Notes under the pieces: generated by a model
Told to the model about the DNA's origin: nothing
What the model saw: the letters and a program-made list of their open reading frames with translations, nothing else
Database searches by the model: none
In this document: positions 1-9,554 of the stretch, piece after piece
Numbering within the stretch: the first letter of the stretch is position 1
Layout: the number at the start of each line of letters is the position of its first letter
Origin: CAYFQB01 sp964345225
GTDB lineage: Bacteria; Nitrospirota; Thermodesulfovibrionia; Thermodesulfovibrionales; UBA6898
Direction of reading: 5' to 3'
DNA length: 64,000 nt
Assembly: GCA_964345225.1 (NCBI GenBank)
Contig: CAYFQB010000071.1
Location: 1 to 64,000 of the forward strand
Position numbers and translations under genes: made by a program

Positions 1-86
1 GCTTAGTAAATTCTACAGTTTTCCAGAAATTCATCTATAGGTTTTCATATAGCAACTTATTTTACGGGGTAAAGGTTTTTCTGCAA

Positions 87-119
87 GTATACCTGCTTCA
101 AACGCATTTTTTGGGTTAA
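87..119. repeat. 33-nt dispersed repeat, copy A
   Basis: This stretch is nearly identical to 59709-59740 (one substitution and one indel over about 33 nt). Both copies lie a short way downstream of the stop codon of a minus-strand gene (the porin here, the siroheme-type protein there). The rest of 1-163 holds no gene; it has a half-element reading TTTACGGGGTAAA at 61-73 that matches one end of the foldback repeats described at 41310 and 63434. Confidence 0.6.
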
Positions 120-163
120 CCAAAGAAGCTGCCACTTACACTTATCCATTATTTTACTGTCTA

Positions 164-1453
164 TCAGAATTTATAATTCAGATCCACCTGAATCCTCTTT
201 TCTTTTTTCTTTTCGCCGCTTACTTCTTTGGTATAGTAAAATTTAAGATTATGTACCCATCCCTTTCCGAGACCAAATATATATCCCGAAGTCCAGCCTC
301 TGTTGTTCGTGCCCCCACTGTGAAAGTCTGAATCCGGGAACTCATCAAAGGTTGCATCACTTTCAAGTCTGCTGTAAGTTGCAAATAACTGCCAGTCCTT
401 AAAAGCCTTAATCTCTTTATGACCGGTTTTTATTCCCAACAGCCAGCCATCATTTTCATCATCAGCTCCGGAGTTATAGACATAATCACCTGTCAATCCG
501 ATAAACACAGGCAATGTATATACAGAAAGGGTAGTTGTCGGATTATATACTCTGAAATCATCGTCTGTATTGCCACTGTAATTGTCATCATCCACAAGCT
601 CAGTATTAGTGTAATGATAATGGGCAAGAGCCATAACCCACTCAAATATATCTTCTTTCTTTAGCTTGAATCCACCCTGAATGCCAAAAAGCCATGGATC
701 ATTGGAATCAAGTTTGAGCTCATCGAGTGGAAACACCCCTGCATTCAAGAAAATATTCGCGCTATCGCTTAGTTTATTGTTTAACTTAAATGATATGCCT
801 TCAGGACGCAGATCAGGGTCAAATACGATCCATGAAGACGGGTTAAACGGATTTTTGAACTTCCCTGCGTATAATGTAAGTTTTTCATCAAAGAATTCGT
901 GTCTCAAATAAACCATATCAAGCATGATGTTTTTCGTTTCAAATACATCTCCCATTGTCTGATTTGTAGTAATCTGGTCTGTATTGCCAGTGGCAAGCTG
1001 GAATCCTATCTGTGTCAGTTCGTTTAAATCATAGGTGAAACCTAAACGTGCACGTATTCTTTCCCTGTGACGGTCGGCTATGGATTCTTCCCTGTCAAAC
1101 CACTGCGAATCATGCCTTACTCTTAAGTCTCCGTTCCATTTTATATTCGCTAACCACTCAGGCATTTTCTTAACTGCCTTAACTTCTTTTCGCAGTTCTT
1201 CAAGCTCATTCTTGATATCTTCTTTTTCCGAAGAAGTAATCCCTTCTTTCTTTGCAGATGCCTTGATATCTCTACGTGTTTTATCTAAGATCTCTTCTCT
1301 CTCTTCCCTGGTTAACAGCCCCTTTCTTTCAAGAACATTCAGCAGATTTTTCTCTAAAGCTTTTAATACAGTCTCTGCATCGGTACCATATGAGGATGCA
1401 CAAGGAATAATGATAAATAAAAAAACTAAACAAAATATTAAAACCTGTTTCAT
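164..1453 (-). CDS. Putative outer-membrane porin
   Basis: A 429-aa protein with a signal peptide (hydrophobic residues about 4-17, cleavage near residue 22). A charged, probably coiled-coil segment follows (about 30-95, rich in EELRKEVK-type sequence), then a long beta-rich region with many alternating aromatic and polar strands. It ends in Tyr-Lys-Phe; a terminal Phe is the usual BAM recognition signal of outer-membrane barrels. The layout matches the putative-porin family seen in Nitrospirota and deltaproteobacteria: periplasmic coiled coil plus a 16- or 18-strand barrel. The substrate cannot be read from sequence. The ATG follows a good ribosome site, GGAGGAAT. A 7-bp hairpin (1498-1522) lies upstream in the leader region. 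The gene appears to be transcribed alone after aroB. Confidence 0.8.
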   Translation of the reverse strand: MKQVLIFCLVFLFIIIPCASSYGTDAETVLKALEKNLLNVLERKGLLTREEREEILDKTRRDIKASAKKEGITSSEKEDIKNELEELRKEVKAVKKMPEWLANIKWNGDLRVRHDSQWFDREESIADRHRERIRARLGFTYDLNELTQIGFQLATGNTDQITTNQTMGDVFETKNIMLDMVYLRHEFFDEKLTLYAGKFKNPFNPSSWIVFDPDLRPEGISFKLNNKLSDSANIFLNAGVFPLDELKLDSNDPWLFGIQGGFKLKKEDIFEWVMALAHYHYTNTELVDDDNYSGNTDDDFRVYNPTTTLSVYTLPVFIGLTGDYVYNSGADDENDGWLLGIKTGHKEIKAFKDWQLFATYSRLESDATFDEFPDSDFHSGGTNNRGWTSGYIFGLGKGWVHNLKFYYTKEVSGEKKKEKRIQVDLNYKF

Positions 1454-1619
1454 GCCATTCCTCCATTTCTTCCGTAAAGAAAGTCTTACTGCTTTCCCTG
1501 TAAGAAACTAGAGGTCTTACAGGTACTTACGGCGGGGATGAAAATAATTTTTTAGCGAAAATCATCAAGGGAAAATTAATTTTCCTGTTTCTTTGATAAA
1601 TTTGGACAAGATATTTTTT

Positions 1620-2705
1620 CTATATGCTCTTTAAAGCATCTTTTACGACTTCCAATGAAACTCCGCTATAGACCTTTACCTCACCGATCTTCTCGGGCAG
1701 GACAAATTTCAGTTCACCAGCAACAGCCTTCTTGTCAAGCTGCATAGATGACAGGATGGCATTGATGTCTATTCCATCCGGTATCTGTGCAGGGAGATTA
1801 TAATTTTCAATCAGACTCTTTATCCTTTTAACCTTTCCTTCAGCAATAAAACCAAGCATCTGTGACAGCTTTGCCTCCATATACATTCCGATAGCTACTG
1901 CCTCGCCATGGAGATACTTCTTGTACTCTGTAACGGTCTCGATGGCATGCCCTATTGTATGGCCGTAATTTAATATCGACCGTAGTCCGGATAACTCCCT
2001 CTCATCCTTTGAAACTACCTCTGCTTTTATCTCGCAAGACCTCTTGATTATATAAGTCAGGGCACTTTTATCAAGTTTCAGAACTATACCCCTGTTTACT
2101 TCCAGAAAATCAAACAGGTCCTCGTCCCAGATCACACAGTATTTTATCACCTCAGCAAGCCCTGCCAGAAGCTCTCTTCGCGGTAAGGTTTTCAATGTAT
2201 CAGTATCAACCCAGACAATTCTCGGCTGCCAGAATGTCCCTATCATATTTTTACCTAATGGATGGTTTACGCCTGTCTTCCCCCCAACTGAACTGTCTAC
2301 CTGTGCAAGAAGTGTTGTGGGCACCTGAACGAAGTCTATTCCCCTCATATATGTCGATGCGGCAAATCCTGCGATATCCCCTATAACGCCACCTCCGAGA
2401 GCTATCAGGGCGGATTTCCGATCGAGTTTGGTATTAAGAAGTGCTCCGTAAATATTCTCTGTCCATTGCAGACTCTTATATTCCTCACCGTCAGGAATTA
2501 TTACCTCTATCAATTCGAAGCCAGAGTTTTTTATTGAATTTACAACAACTCCTCCATAAAGGTTGAATACTGTCGGATTACTTAAAAGCGCAAGCTTTTT
2601 GCTGAATTCAAATCTCTCGAGAGTCCTGCCAATATCCTTCAAGATATTGCTGTCTATTACTATATTGTAACTCCTGTCTCCAAGTTCAAGTCTTATTTTC
2701 TGCAT
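1620..2705 (-). CDS. aroB: 3-dehydroquinate synthase
   Basis: Catalyses step 2 of the shikimate pathway: DAHP to 3-dehydroquinate, using NAD+ and a divalent metal. It is 361 aa, normal for the family. Visible signatures are the NAD-binding GGGVIGD loop (104-110), the PTTLLAQVDSSVGGKT stretch (129-144), and the three zinc ligands Glu185, His249 and His266 in their usual contexts (LAEVIKY, NYGHTIGH, LHGEAV). The start overlaps the end of aroK by 13 bp, so the two genes are translationally coupled in one transcript with aroK first. Assignment is secure. Confidence 0.97.
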   Translation of the reverse strand: MQKIRLELGDRSYNIVIDSNILKDIGRTLERFEFSKKLALLSNPTVFNLYGGVVVNSIKNSGFELIEVIIPDGEEYKSLQWTENIYGALLNTKLDRKSALIALGGGVIGDIAGFAASTYMRGIDFVQVPTTLLAQVDSSVGGKTGVNHPLGKNMIGTFWQPRIVWVDTDTLKTLPRRELLAGLAEVIKYCVIWDEDLFDFLEVNRGIVLKLDKSALTYIIKRSCEIKAEVVSKDERELSGLRSILNYGHTIGHAIETVTEYKKYLHGEAVAIGMYMEAKLSQMLGFIAEGKVKRIKSLIENYNLPAQIPDGIDINAILSSMQLDKKAVAGELKFVLPEKIGEVKVYSGVSLEVVKDALKSI

Positions 2706-3202
2706 TTCAGTATCTCTATAATTTCTTCGGCAACCTGAAGGGGAGTCCTGCCGTCTGTATATAGCATCGCACCTGCCTTCTCATAGAATGGCTTTCTATA
2801 GTTAAGCAACTCTTTTATTTTTATCATGGGATCTTCTACTTTCAACAAAGGCCTGTCATCACTTCTGCCCGTTCTCTCCAGAATGGTCTCAGGGGCTGCG
2901 TTCAGGCAAAAAATAATACCATTTTTTCTAAGAATATCCATATTTTCCTGTTTTAAAACTGCACCGCCTCCGGTTGATATAATAATATTCTTTTCTTCAG
3001 AGATCTTTCTTATCATCTCGGTCTCTATATCTCTAAATTGTCCTTCACCGTAATTCTTGAATATATCATTTATTGTCATTTTTTGACTTAGTTCTATCTC
3101 TGTATCAATATCTATAAGTTTCATATCAAGCATTCTCGCAAGCTCCCTGCCAACAGCAGTCTTCCCTGTTCCCATAAACCCGGTTAGAACAATATTTTTC
3201 AT
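2693..3202 (-). CDS. aroK: Shikimate kinase
   Basis: Phosphorylates shikimate at O3 with ATP (step 5 of chorismate synthesis). It is a P-loop NMP-kinase fold of 169 aa. The Walker A motif GFMGTGKT is at 8-15, shikimate-binding Asp31-x-Asp33 and Arg57 are present, the GGG loop is at 78-80, and the lid Arg lies in RSDDRPL near 117. It overlaps aroB by 13 bp and lies 63 bp downstream of aroC, so aroC-aroK-aroB form a shikimate gene run. An AAAGG site precedes the ATG. Confidence 0.96.
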   Translation of the reverse strand: MKNIVLTGFMGTGKTAVGRELARMLDMKLIDIDTEIELSQKMTINDIFKNYGEGQFRDIETEMIRKISEEKNIIISTGGGAVLKQENMDILRKNGIIFCLNAAPETILERTGRSDDRPLLKVEDPMIKIKELLNYRKPFYEKAGAMLYTDGRTPLQVAEEIIEILKCRK

Positions 3203-3265
3203 ATTAAAATACCTTTAGAAGAAAATAATAACAATTTCTTGCGAAGTCAAACTGCAGAAACTAAA

Positions 3266-4441
3266 TCAAAATTTTTCCAGATATGAAATATATGATTTAA
3301 AATTCTTTGTTACCTCCCTTTTACTGTCACCACCAAACTTTTCGAGAAAGGCATCTACCATAACCAGAGCAACCATAGCCTCAGCAACTACTGCAGCAGC
3401 AGGTACAGCACAGATATCGGAGCGTTCATATGCAGCCTTGGATGACTTTTTAGTATTGATATCCACTGACATAAGAGGCCTTCTAAGCGTTGGGATAGGT
3501 TTCATCGCCACCCTTATTATTATAGGCAAGCCATTGGTTATTCCACCTTCAATACCCCCGGCATTATTGGTCTTCCTGTAGAAACGCCCTGCATCGCAAA
3601 AGATTTCATCCATTACCTCAGAACCAAATCTTGTTGCCATTTCAAAACCAAGCCCTATTTCAACGCCCTTTATAGCCTGAATACTCATAAGAGCCTGTGC
3701 AAGCCTCCCATCAAGTTTTCTATCCCACTGCACATGGCTTCCGAGACCAGCAGGTATTGCCGTTATAAAAACCTCGAATATCCCGCCGAGGGAATTGCCA
3801 TCCCTTATTGCCTTATCGATTATTTTTACCATCCTTTTTGATACATTGATATCCGGACATCTCACTGGGGACTTTTCTGCCTTTTGAAATGCCTTCATAA
3901 GTTCATTTTCTGTTATAAGCGATTTGCGCTTAGCACCTTGCACTTTGCCGATTTGTATCACATAACTGCCAATATTAATATTGAATTCCGATAAAATCTT
4001 TTTTGCTACTGCACCGAGTGCGACTCTCATAGCTGTTTCACGGGCACTTGAGCGCTCCAGGATATTACGTATATCCCTGTGATCGTATTTAAGCGCACCT
4101 GCAAGGTCTGCATGACCGGGTCTGGGTCTTGTTACAGGTTCGGATTTGAGACCTTGAGATTCCGGATTCATTATATCCCGCCAGTTTTCCCAGTCCTTAT
4201 TTTCTATGCGCAAAGCAATTGGCGAACCAATTGTCTTCCCCAGGCGTACCCCGGAAAGGATATCGGCATGGTCTGATTCTATCTTCATCCTCCCTCCACG
4301 GCCATATCCTCCCTGCCTTCGTTTGAGGTCTCTATCTATATCGCCAGAAGAAATAGAAAACCCTGAAGGAATCCCTTCTATAATTCCTATCAGGGCTTTG
4401 CCGTGCGATTCTCCTGCTGTCAGAAATCTGAGGTAATTCAT
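3266..4441 (-). CDS. aroC: Chorismate synthase
   Basis: Converts EPSP to chorismate with reduced FMN, the last common step to aromatic amino acids. It is 391 aa. Family signatures are present: GESHGKAL near the N terminus, RRQGGYGRGGRM (about 42-53), the RPRPGHADL motif and the RSSARETA motif. The start is unusual: TATAAT lies only 5 nt upstream of the ATG and no Shine-Dalgarno is visible, which suggests a leaderless transcript. It lies directly downstream of the terminator of the pil operon and heads the aroC-aroK-aroB run. Confidence 0.97.
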   Translation of the reverse strand: MNYLRFLTAGESHGKALIGIIEGIPSGFSISSGDIDRDLKRRQGGYGRGGRMKIESDHADILSGVRLGKTIGSPIALRIENKDWENWRDIMNPESQGLKSEPVTRPRPGHADLAGALKYDHRDIRNILERSSARETAMRVALGAVAKKILSEFNINIGSYVIQIGKVQGAKRKSLITENELMKAFQKAEKSPVRCPDINVSKRMVKIIDKAIRDGNSLGGIFEVFITAIPAGLGSHVQWDRKLDGRLAQALMSIQAIKGVEIGLGFEMATRFGSEVMDEIFCDAGRFYRKTNNAGGIEGGITNGLPIIIRVAMKPIPTLRRPLMSVDINTKKSSKAAYERSDICAVPAAAVVAEAMVALVMVDAFLEKFGGDSKREVTKNFKSYISYLEKF

Positions 4442-4446
4442 CAGAG

Positions 4447-4476
4447 ATTATACTCTTTACTTAAAAAGGTTTACAA
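4447..4476 (-). promoter_or_regulatory. Probable aroC promoter (leaderless start)
   Basis: On the minus strand a perfect -10 TATAAT (4447-4452) is preceded after 18 nt by TTGTAA (4471-4476), four of six matches to the -35 consensus. The -10 ends 5 nt before the aroC ATG, so transcription would begin at or next to the start codon. It sits between the pil operon terminator and aroC. Confidence 0.55.
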
Positions 4477-4478
4477 GT

Positions 4479-4506
4479 AAAAAACCCCGCGGCAAAGGCC
4501 ACAGGG
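4479..4506 (-). terminator. Rho-independent terminator of the pil operon
   Basis: On the minus strand a 9-bp GC-rich stem (CCCTGTGGC / GCCGCGGGG, two G-T pairs) with a CTTT loop is followed by six T residues. It lies downstream of pilQ and just before the aroC promoter. Confidence 0.8.
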
Positions 4507-4527
4507 TACAATATGTTTTAAAATACT

Positions 4528-4551
4528 AAAAGGGGGAATAATCATTCCCCC
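4528..4551 (-). terminator. Second hairpin after pilQ, possible terminator
   Basis: Minus-strand GGGGGAAT / ATTCCCCC stem with a short loop followed by four T residues, 19 nt after the pilQ stop. It stands in tandem with the stronger terminator at 4479-4506. Confidence 0.5.
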
Positions 4552-4569
4552 CCTTATAAAATATCCGGA

Positions 4570-6798
4570 TTACCTCTTGGCATTGTACTGAACTATTTTG
4601 GGCGTAATAAAAATCAGGATTTCGGTATTTGTTGAAATAGTTCTTTTTTTCTTAAATAAATAACCTAGAATAGGTATTTTATTAAGGTATGGAACTGCAT
4701 CATCTGTATCTACTTGATTCTGTTTGTAAATACCACCTATTACAACAGTTTCAGAATCATTTATCAAAACCATGGTCTCTACAATGTTCTTTAGAACATC
4801 TACGCCGCCTTCTGTAACAGTACCAGCTTCGTCTTTGGTAATTTTAAGATCCATAAAAATCGCCCCGCCAGGAGCTATTCTTGGCGTTACATTAAGAGAA
4901 AGTAACGCATCGATTGCTTTGTAGTCAATTTTGTCTGCGACTGCAGTACCTAAATAAATAGTCGAGCCCTGGCTTATTTTTGCCTCCTGATTATTCATTG
5001 TCATAATCTTCGGATTGGATAATACCTTGCCCTTCTTGAGTTGTTCCATTGCTGAAAGCTGAAGGTTAAGAACAAGGGTCGAATTTCTGTTCAAATATCC
5101 AATGCCAAACGAGCCTCCGGTACCTAAACCGGTAGTTGCCGGCAGATTGACAAAAGGGTCAATAACCGTTTCAATTATGCCATCAGTCACAGTCTGCATT
5201 TCGTTAGTCCCGTCCTTCGAAATAATAAAGTTATGGTCGCCGCCTGTTGGTGGATTCCTCCAGAATGCCCCCCATTGTATACCAAGATCTTTTACATAAG
5301 TTGAATCTACCTCAACAATCCTTGCCTCAATCAATACCTGGCGTGCCTGTATATCTTTCCTGTCAATCTGGCTTATTAAATCGTTTGCTTTCTTTAGGTT
5401 GGGTTCAAGGTCATTAACAATGATACTACTGCCTCTTTCGTCAAGAGTTATGCTTCCTCTTGAACTTAAAATATGTGCATTTTCTATCGCAACTTTTAAT
5501 TTATCCAGATCAGCATAATTCACAGGGAATATCACTGTCTTAACTTCTCCTGCCTCTGTTTCAGCCTTTTTTGCCTTTGCGATTTCATCCAGCTCCTTTG
5601 CTATAATTTTTGTTGGCACTACCCTTATGATATTTCCTTCTACAACCTTTGAAAGTTGAAAGGTTCTCAAAATTAAATCAAGGGCCTGATCCCAGGGCAC
5701 ATTTATCAACTTAAGCGTTATTGTACCTTTTATACCTGGATGGACAACAATATTGTATCCACTGACATCAGCGAGCAATCTGAAAATTGGGACTATATCC
5801 GCATCCTGAAAATCAAGTGATATCCTTTTCCCTGAATATTTTTCTTCGAATAATTTTTTGGGTTCAGGTTCTGAAGGCAATACCTCTTCTAAAGGAGCTT
5901 CAGTAGGTGGTTGTTCCACTGCTTGTACTTCGGCAACTGCTTCTTTCTGCAAAGATATTACTATGGAGTTTCCTACAGCAGCAACATCATAGTTTGTCTG
6001 TTCTTTAAGGTCAAGAACAAATCTTAATTTATCAGGATGTTTCCCTGACCTTATTCCTAACAATGGAGATATGACCTTTGTAGGAAGGATGGCATACATT
6101 GCCACATTGGGAATGTCAATTACAATCCTTTGATCTATAGGGAAAATATTAGGCACTAGAGTACCATCTGCAGTAATCAAGACCTGTACGGCATCAGGTG
6201 TACTCTTTATATCAACACTGGTAATCTCAGTTGCCTCAGGCATAGAAGATACATCAATTTCTGCTACGGGTATTTCCTCTGAAGTTACTTCTTCGACATC
6301 TGTGACATCAGAAGGTTCCAAAATACCTGCTGCCTCTTCAATTTCTGCTACAGCAACGGGTTCTTCTTCATATAACTCGGGTTCCTCAGCTTCGGATTCT
6401 TCTCCCTTGACCATTAATTCAAGTCTGTTATCTTCATAAACAGGGACAACAACAGAGGGGTTCTGAAGAACAATATCTATCTTTACTGCTGTTCTTAGTG
6501 TATCAATTTGCTGGGGGATTACCTCTGTAATGCCTGCTTTAGAAGATGTAATCTTTTCCCTATAGCTCCCGATTTTCATGTCAGGGATCTCTAATGCAAC
6601 TTTATATGGATCACCTGTGCCGTAAAGTGTGTATGTAAAATTTTTATTGCTTGTTATTATAAGCTTGTTATCTTCTAAGCGTATACCGGTAATTACAGCA
6701 TCATCATCTGCCTCTTCAACACCTACCGTCGCACATCCAGAGATTAATATCATTGAAATAATTAATAAAAGTAGTCTTAATAAAATAATTTTTCTCAT
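4570..6798 (-). CDS. pilQ: Type IV pilus secretin PilQ
   Basis: Outer-membrane secretin through which the type IV pilus is extruded; 742 aa. Two AMIN (peptidoglycan-binding) domains lie at about 30-135 and 190-290, separated by an acidic Glu/Val-rich linker. A secretin/TonB short N-terminal domain follows near 322-375 (ISLDFQDADIVPIF), then an N1-type domain, and the secretin core from about 475 to the end with the typical VPYLNKIPILGYLF signature. The N terminus ends in ILISGC with Cys22, a lipobox, so this PilQ may be lipidated. Its start overlaps the pilP stop by 4 bp. Last gene of pilMNOPQ. Confidence 0.95.
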   Translation of the reverse strand: MRKIILLRLLLLIISMILISGCATVGVEEADDDAVITGIRLEDNKLIITSNKNFTYTLYGTGDPYKVALEIPDMKIGSYREKITSSKAGITEVIPQQIDTLRTAVKIDIVLQNPSVVVPVYEDNRLELMVKGEESEAEEPELYEEEPVAVAEIEEAAGILEPSDVTDVEEVTSEEIPVAEIDVSSMPEATEITSVDIKSTPDAVQVLITADGTLVPNIFPIDQRIVIDIPNVAMYAILPTKVISPLLGIRSGKHPDKLRFVLDLKEQTNYDVAAVGNSIVISLQKEAVAEVQAVEQPPTEAPLEEVLPSEPEPKKLFEEKYSGKRISLDFQDADIVPIFRLLADVSGYNIVVHPGIKGTITLKLINVPWDQALDLILRTFQLSKVVEGNIIRVVPTKIIAKELDEIAKAKKAETEAGEVKTVIFPVNYADLDKLKVAIENAHILSSRGSITLDERGSSIIVNDLEPNLKKANDLISQIDRKDIQARQVLIEARIVEVDSTYVKDLGIQWGAFWRNPPTGGDHNFIISKDGTNEMQTVTDGIIETVIDPFVNLPATTGLGTGGSFGIGYLNRNSTLVLNLQLSAMEQLKKGKVLSNPKIMTMNNQEAKISQGSTIYLGTAVADKIDYKAIDALLSLNVTPRIAPGGAIFMDLKITKDEAGTVTEGGVDVLKNIVETMVLINDSETVVIGGIYKQNQVDTDDAVPYLNKIPILGYLFKKKRTISTNTEILIFITPKIVQYNAKR

Positions 6799-7322
6799 TC
6801 TTCCTCCTCCTTACGGAGTCTCAAAATTGTATCTTTAGTCTTTAGTTGCCCTCTATAGTCTTTAAACCGCTCACTCACGATCATTTTGTCTTCTGTTATA
6901 TCAACTATCTTACCACCATAAATGCCCAGAGTCATACCCCTTTTTACAGTATAGGATTTATTGTCAGGCAGTGTTATCATAGCATAATATTGTTCACTGT
7001 CCCATGCAATTGCTATAAGTTTTATCTCATCAATATCATAACTCTCCATCGGTGTTAATCCCTTTCGCATCATGAGCCTTTCTTTGGTATCTTCAATCAA
7101 TGACTTAAATGGATCTCGTCTATTTCTAGGATTATAAATATAGATCTCCTGCTCAGCTTTTATCTCTGCTTCCTGGAATATTAATGGTGCCTTTACAGCT
7201 TGTTGTTTTGGTTGTTTAGCCAGGGGCCTCTGAGAAGCAACTTTTTTATCCTTGCAACCAGCAAGGACTATTATTAATAAAAAAATTAATATGGGTATAA
7301 GTCTTTTAATATTATTTGACAT
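6795..7322 (-). CDS. pilP: Type IV pilus assembly lipoprotein PilP
   Basis: Inner-membrane lipoprotein that links the PilN/PilO complex to the secretin. It is 175 aa with a lipoprotein signal peptide ending in VLAGC (Cys23), a basic, disordered stretch, and a C-terminal beta domain (about 80-170) containing the NRRDPFKSL-type segment of PilP proteins. It lies between pilO (21-nt gap) and pilQ (4-bp overlap). Position and architecture make the call firm though the sequence is divergent. Confidence 0.9.
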   Translation of the reverse strand: MSNNIKRLIPILIFLLIIVLAGCKDKKVASQRPLAKQPKQQAVKAPLIFQEAEIKAEQEIYIYNPRNRRDPFKSLIEDTKERLMMRKGLTPMESYDIDEIKLIAIAWDSEQYYAMITLPDNKSYTVKRGMTLGIYGGKIVDITEDKMIVSERFKDYRGQLKTKDTILRLRKEEEE

Positions 7323-7343
7323 TAATATTTCCTTCCAGCTCTT

Positions 7344-7958
7344 CTACCTTCTTTTCTTCTTAACCTTCGCTGCCTTAATAACCTCCTCTTCGGATAACGC
7401 AGAAAAAGTGGTGGCAGTAAATGAAACTTCCAGGGTATTTCTATCTTTATCCTTCTTGGACTTGCCCACTTTCATATTTTTTATATTTACAATCCTGTTT
7501 AATCTTGTCAGGCTGCTTAAAAAGTGGCCTAAACTATGGTATGTTCCGGTAACACTAACAGAAACAGGTATTTCATAAACAATTCCGCTTGAGTGTAATG
7601 TCCTTTCAAAGGGTTTCCAGGATTTTATCACAAGTCCCGCCCCTATCCCGAGATCAGAAACCTGTTTTAAAAGGGTTGAAATCTCTTTCTCTTCCGGAAG
7701 CTGTTCTTTTAATTCATTTATTCTTTTGGATAATTCTTCGTTTTTCTTTATTAATATAGGGAGTTTTGCAACCTTTGCCTGGCTTTCGGCGATCTCGTTA
7801 ATCTGTTTATCAATCTTGTCATCAAGTGCCTTAATCTCTTTCTGTTTTGGTATGATTAAAAATATGACAACTAGCAATGTCAGGATAACACCGGGCAGTA
7901 AGGCAATTATTATCTTTGCGTATAATGGCAGATTTTTTAAATCAAACTTTATTGCCAT
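7344..7958 (-). CDS. pilO: Type IV pilus inner-membrane protein PilO
   Basis: A 204-aa bitopic protein: one transmembrane helix near residues 15-36, a coiled coil (about 38-90), then a ferredoxin-like periplasmic domain with the conserved pattern around YHSLGHFLSSL and LNRIVNIKNMKV. PilO pairs with PilN to form the alignment complex of the pilus machine. It begins 1 nt after the pilN stop, so it is cotranscribed and probably translationally coupled. Confidence 0.92.
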   Translation of the reverse strand: MAIKFDLKNLPLYAKIIIALLPGVILTLLVVIFLIIPKQKEIKALDDKIDKQINEIAESQAKVAKLPILIKKNEELSKRINELKEQLPEEKEISTLLKQVSDLGIGAGLVIKSWKPFERTLHSSGIVYEIPVSVSVTGTYHSLGHFLSSLTRLNRIVNIKNMKVGKSKKDKDRNTLEVSFTATTFSALSEEEVIKAAKVKKKRR

Positions 7959-7959
7959 A

Positions 7960-8499
7960 TCAAGATCTCACCGTCAATGATAATTTGAATGTGTATATCG
8001 ACTTCTTTTCTATGTATGACTGTACGGATTCCCTAAGAAAAACTTCAGTAAACAATCTTGAATTTTTCAGGTTGTTCACATAATTGACTACATCAGTATT
8101 TGTGAAAGCTGTACAGCCTAAAACCAGGTTATTACCTTCCAACTTCATGGAATCAAGCCAGACGCCAACTGGAAGACGGGCGCTTATCTCATCAACCATC
8201 TTAACAGGGAGAGTCTTATTCCTGCCAAGCTGCTCAATTATTTCTTTATGTTGCTGAACAATAATTATGCGTTTTTCATAGTCTGCTACTTCTTTCAGCT
8301 TTTCATTTAATATCTGAATTTCGATATTATTTTTGCTAACCTTAGCTTGTCTTTCTTTAATGCGTCCGTTAAAGAAATATATAAGATATGCCATTACTAG
8401 CACAACCGCAACAGTAAAAATTATTGCCGAAATAATAAATGCAGGAATTGGTTTTGGCTTTTTCTTCTTCTTAACTGGTAATAGGTTGACTTTTATCAT
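7960..8499 (-). CDS. pilN: Type IV pilus inner-membrane protein PilN
   Basis: A 179-aa protein starting with the PilN hallmark MIKVNLLPVK, the short cytoplasmic segment that docks into PilM. One transmembrane helix (about 20-44), a coiled coil and a periplasmic ferredoxin-like domain follow. It overlaps pilM by 4 bp and abuts pilO. Confidence 0.94.
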   Translation of the reverse strand: MIKVNLLPVKKKKKPKPIPAFIISAIIFTVAVVLVMAYLIYFFNGRIKERQAKVSKNNIEIQILNEKLKEVADYEKRIIIVQQHKEIIEQLGRNKTLPVKMVDEISARLPVGVWLDSMKLEGNNLVLGCTAFTNTDVVNYVNNLKNSRLFTEVFLRESVQSYIEKKSIYTFKLSLTVRS

Positions 8500-9548
8500 C
8501 TGTCGCCCTGCTTTCTTAAGGCCACTCCTACAGCAACTGCCATCAAAGGAGCCATTTCTTCTATATAGGATATATCAAACTTTTTAGGTATTTTTATATT
8601 CTTAAAGGGTTGTGCCAGCTTGGTTTCGATACCAGTCCTTTCAGCAACCATGGAATCAAAATCTTTCAGTAAGGCACAGCCGCCGCTTAAAACAATTTCT
8701 GAAATATCTTCTTGAAGTGTCGTGCTTCTGTAATAATCAAATGAACGAACAATCTCGGTAAGCAGTTCCTCAGAAGTTGCCTCTATAACAGATCTTGCAT
8801 CTTCCTCAGAAACATTTTCCAAAGACCCTTCTTTCTTCAGTCTTTCTGCATTTTCATACGATAGGTTAAATTCTCTCTGAAGAGCTTCTGTGTGCAGATT
8901 ACTGCCAAGAGAACTGTCCCTTGTAAATACAGAAATGCCGCCCTTGAGAATGCTCATGTTTATAGTGCTTGCTCCTATATTCAGTAAAGCTATATTTTTT
9001 TCAAGCTCTATTTCATAATTGATTCCATACATGTTCTCAAGGGCAAAAGCATCTATATCCACAATTATAGGATTGAGTCCTGCTTCCTTAACTACAGAGA
9101 TGTACTCATTAATTATGTCTTTTTTAACGGCTACCAAAATAACGTCCATTTGACCTGCTTCTTCCTTAGGACCTATTATCTGGAAGTCAAGGTTAACATC
9201 ATCTATATCAAATGGAATATACTGTTCTGCCTCGAATTTTATAGACTCTGAAAGCTCCTCTTCTGACATTTCCGGAAGAGCGATTCTCTTGATAATAACT
9301 GAAGAATGGCCTGAAATTGATATGACTGTATTTTTAATTTTTATATTGGCTTTTTTGATCATCTCTTTTAATGAGTCGACTAATCGAAGAGAGTCGATTA
9401 TTGAACCATCGACAATGAGTTCGGGGGGAAGTGGATGTATATCAAACAGTTCAAGCTCGTAGCTACCCTTTTCTTCATTAAGTTTGACTGTCTTAATATA
9501 ACTTGAGCCTATATCTAGCCCAATAGAGCCCTTTATGCCAAAAAGCAT
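8496..9548 (-). CDS. pilM: Type IV pilus actin-like ATPase PilM
   Basis: Cytoplasmic actin-fold protein of 350 aa that binds PilN and links the pilus motor side to the alignment complex. Signatures are the phosphate-1 motif GLDIGSSYIK near the N terminus, a second phosphate loop LLNIGAS (about 190) and the adenosine loop LSGGCALL (about 288). First gene of pilMNOPQ. No Shine-Dalgarno precedes the ATG; a consensus promoter ends 6 nt upstream, which implies a leaderless mRNA for the operon. Confidence 0.95.
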   Translation of the reverse strand: MLFGIKGSIGLDIGSSYIKTVKLNEEKGSYELELFDIHPLPPELIVDGSIIDSLRLVDSLKEMIKKANIKIKNTVISISGHSSVIIKRIALPEMSEEELSESIKFEAEQYIPFDIDDVNLDFQIIGPKEEAGQMDVILVAVKKDIINEYISVVKEAGLNPIIVDIDAFALENMYGINYEIELEKNIALLNIGASTINMSILKGGISVFTRDSSLGSNLHTEALQREFNLSYENAERLKKEGSLENVSEEDARSVIEATSEELLTEIVRSFDYYRSTTLQEDISEIVLSGGCALLKDFDSMVAERTGIETKLAQPFKNIKIPKKFDISYIEEMAPLMAVAVGVALRKQGDR

Positions 9549-9554
9549 AGCTTA

